From an uncultured Sunxiuqinia sp. (lineage in GTDB: Bacteria; Bacteroidota; Bacteroidia; Bacteroidales; Prolixibacteraceae), in contig NZ_CANLZV010000007.1 of NCBI RefSeq assembly GCF_947495665.1, positions 124,001 through 188,000 on the forward strand: 64,000 nucleotides of DNA, in the 5' to 3' direction. This document shows, in pieces, positions 62,950 to 64,000 of this stretch (its first letter is position 1; each line of letters begins with the position of its first letter). The position numbers were made by a program, and so were the translations under genes. The notes beneath the pieces are model-generated. The model had not been told where the DNA came from and made no database searches. It was given only the letters and a program-made list of their open reading frames with translations.

Positions 62950-64000
62950 CTACATCGGATCGACATCGGCATAAATGACTAAGCCCGTATTATTCGGAAG
63001 TGATTTAACCTGATCGATTGAATCCATCAAGAACTTCTTCCCTTGTCCCAGTGTCTTGTTTTTGTCCAGCTTCAGCCAAATTTCCTTTTGATACCAGGAT
63101 TGAATTCGTCCAATGACCGGATACTCGGGTCCAAGCACCTGATTGCGAAATTGATTTCGCAAGATGGAAGCCAACTGATTCGCCCCCAAATCCAGCCGAT
63201 CGCGGTTTTTATGCTTGACCACAATCTTGATTAAACGAAAATACGGCGGGTAGCGAAAAAGCTTGCGCTCAAGCATCTGTTTATTAAACAATTGGATAAA
63301 ATCGTTGTGGGCCACTTTCTGCAGCACTTCGTGCTCCGGCTGGCTCGATTGAATCACCACTTTCCCTCGTTTCCCTTTCCTTCCGGCACGCCCACTTACC
63401 TGAGCCATCAACTGAAATGAACGTTCAAAAGACCGGAAGTCGGGAAAATTGAGCATCTGATCCGCATTTAGAATCCCGACCACTCGAACATGATCAAAAT
63501 CAAGTCCTTTAGTCACCATTTGGGTGCCTACGAGTAAATCAATTTGCCGGTTCTCAAATTTGTAAATCAACTGATCAAAGGCACGTCTGGCGCGAGTGGT
63601 ATCCATATCCATCCGGGCAATAGTAGCCGCAGGAAAAAGCAGGTTCAATTCCTCTTCAATCTGCTCGGTTCCAAAACCTTTGGTTTGAATTTCATCGGAA
63701 GGACATTCCTCACAATGCATGGGAACACTGGTGGTATGCCCACAATAGTGACACACCAATCCTGCTCGAAACTTGTGATAAGTTAAACTCACATCGCAAT
63801 TTTTGCATTTTGGTATCCATCCGCAGCTTGTACATTGCATGTAAGGCGCAAAGCCCCGCCGGTTTTGAAATAAAATCACCTGTTCTTTATTTTCGAGCGC
63901 CAGTTTCACCTCATCGTACAAGGCTGGCGTAAGCAAGGAGACCATTTGCTTTTGGCGTGTTGCTTTTCGGATGTCTGATACCACAATCTCCGGAAGCTCA
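62950..64000 (-). CDS. priA: Primosomal protein N' PriA, C-terminal part (partial)
   Basis: The frame runs off the window end; residues upstream of the internal GTG at 63984 (reading ELPEIVVSD) continue the PriA sequence, so the gene begins beyond 64000. Roughly 350 C-terminal residues are visible. PriA is the SF2 helicase that restarts stalled replication forks. Seen here: FQNRRGFAPYMQC, the two zinc-binding clusters (CTSCGWIPKCKNC and CHYCGHTTSVPMHCEEC), helicase motifs V/VI (VGTQMVTKGLDFDHV, QVSGRAGRKGK) and the C-terminal PriA domain. All eight cysteines of the zinc sites are kept. Confidence 0.96.
   Translation of the reverse strand, partial: ELPEIVVSDIRKATRQKQMVSLLTPALYDEVKLALENKEQVILFQNRRGFAPYMQCTSCGWIPKCKNCDVSLTYHKFRAGLVCHYCGHTTSVPMHCEECPSDEIQTKGFGTEQIEEELNLLFPAATIARMDMDTTRARRAFDQLIYKFENRQIDLLVGTQMVTKGLDFDHVRVVGILNADQMLNFPDFRSFERSFQLMAQVSGRAGRKGKRGKVVIQSSQPEHEVLQKVAHNDFIQLFNKQMLERKLFRYPPYFRLIKIVVKHKNRDRLDLGANQLASILRNQFRNQVLGPEYPVIGRIQSWYQKEIWLKLDKNKTLGQGKKFLMDSIDQVKSLPNNTGLVIYADVDPM

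Overview
The window looks like a chromosomal segment of a Bacteroidota bacterium, probably in or near Marinilabiliales/Prolixibacteraceae (an inference from gene content). Supporting signs: promoter-like -7 boxes of the Bacteroidota type (TAnnTTTG, several with a TTG about 19-21 nt upstream), near absence of Shine-Dalgarno sequences, a parA-parB-DUF5683-lytic transglycosylase cluster, and secreted glycan-degrading proteins. I found no rRNA, tRNA, complete insertion sequence, prophage or true CRISPR array.

Layout. 0-3.4 kb: thiD, a DEAD-box helicase and a small membrane protein. 3.5-10.4 kb: a four-gene signalling operon on the minus strand (1258-aa membrane hybrid kinase, REC-kinase-REC hybrid, CheR, CheB without receiver). 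10.7-17.1 kb: a DUF4861-like secreted protein behind a LacI-type operator, sucCD, a sugar-phosphate isomerase/isochorismatase pair, and a GT4 glycosyltransferase overlapping a TsaC-type protein. 17.3-22.0 kb: GH20 hexosaminidase, AraC regulator, Fe-alcohol dehydrogenase. 22.2-25.0 kb: an accessory patch with a small conserved protein, a head-to-head array of phased CAGG motifs with phased A-tracts, and an AT-rich putative PD-(D/E)XK nuclease. 25.1-31.0 kb: rsgA, HAD phosphatase, EEP lipoprotein, uvrB, GNAT. 31.1-41.8 kb: nitrogen block (porin-like protein-glnK-amtB on minus; argH and gltBD on plus). 41.9-47.1 kb: a second accessory patch with a K+ channel, a LamG protein, a helical 213-aa protein followed by a precise 14-unit 21-bp array, a REP-like element, an M48 protease and three related palindromes with compensatory changes. 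47.1-54.7 kb: MFS exporter, M20 peptidase, secreted creatininase-like protein, RluF-type pseudouridine synthase, cold-shock-domain protein with long leader, GH43-like lipoprotein, DoxX. 54.7-64 kb: minus-strand MBOAT/SGNH acylation pair, LysM transglycosylase, DUF5683, parB, parA, rfaE1 and the C-terminal part of priA.

How the genes work together. Ammonium uptake (AmtB/GlnK) supplies glutamate synthesis (GltBD) and ArgH completes arginine synthesis. ParAB, the transglycosylase and the MBOAT/SGNH pair link chromosome segregation with envelope remodelling. The most unusual content is non-coding: two independent 14-motif arrays with a 20-21 bp period (22.71-22.97 and 44.83-45.13 kb) and the three covarying palindromes. 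These are the best candidates for something undescribed; no function can be assigned from sequence alone.
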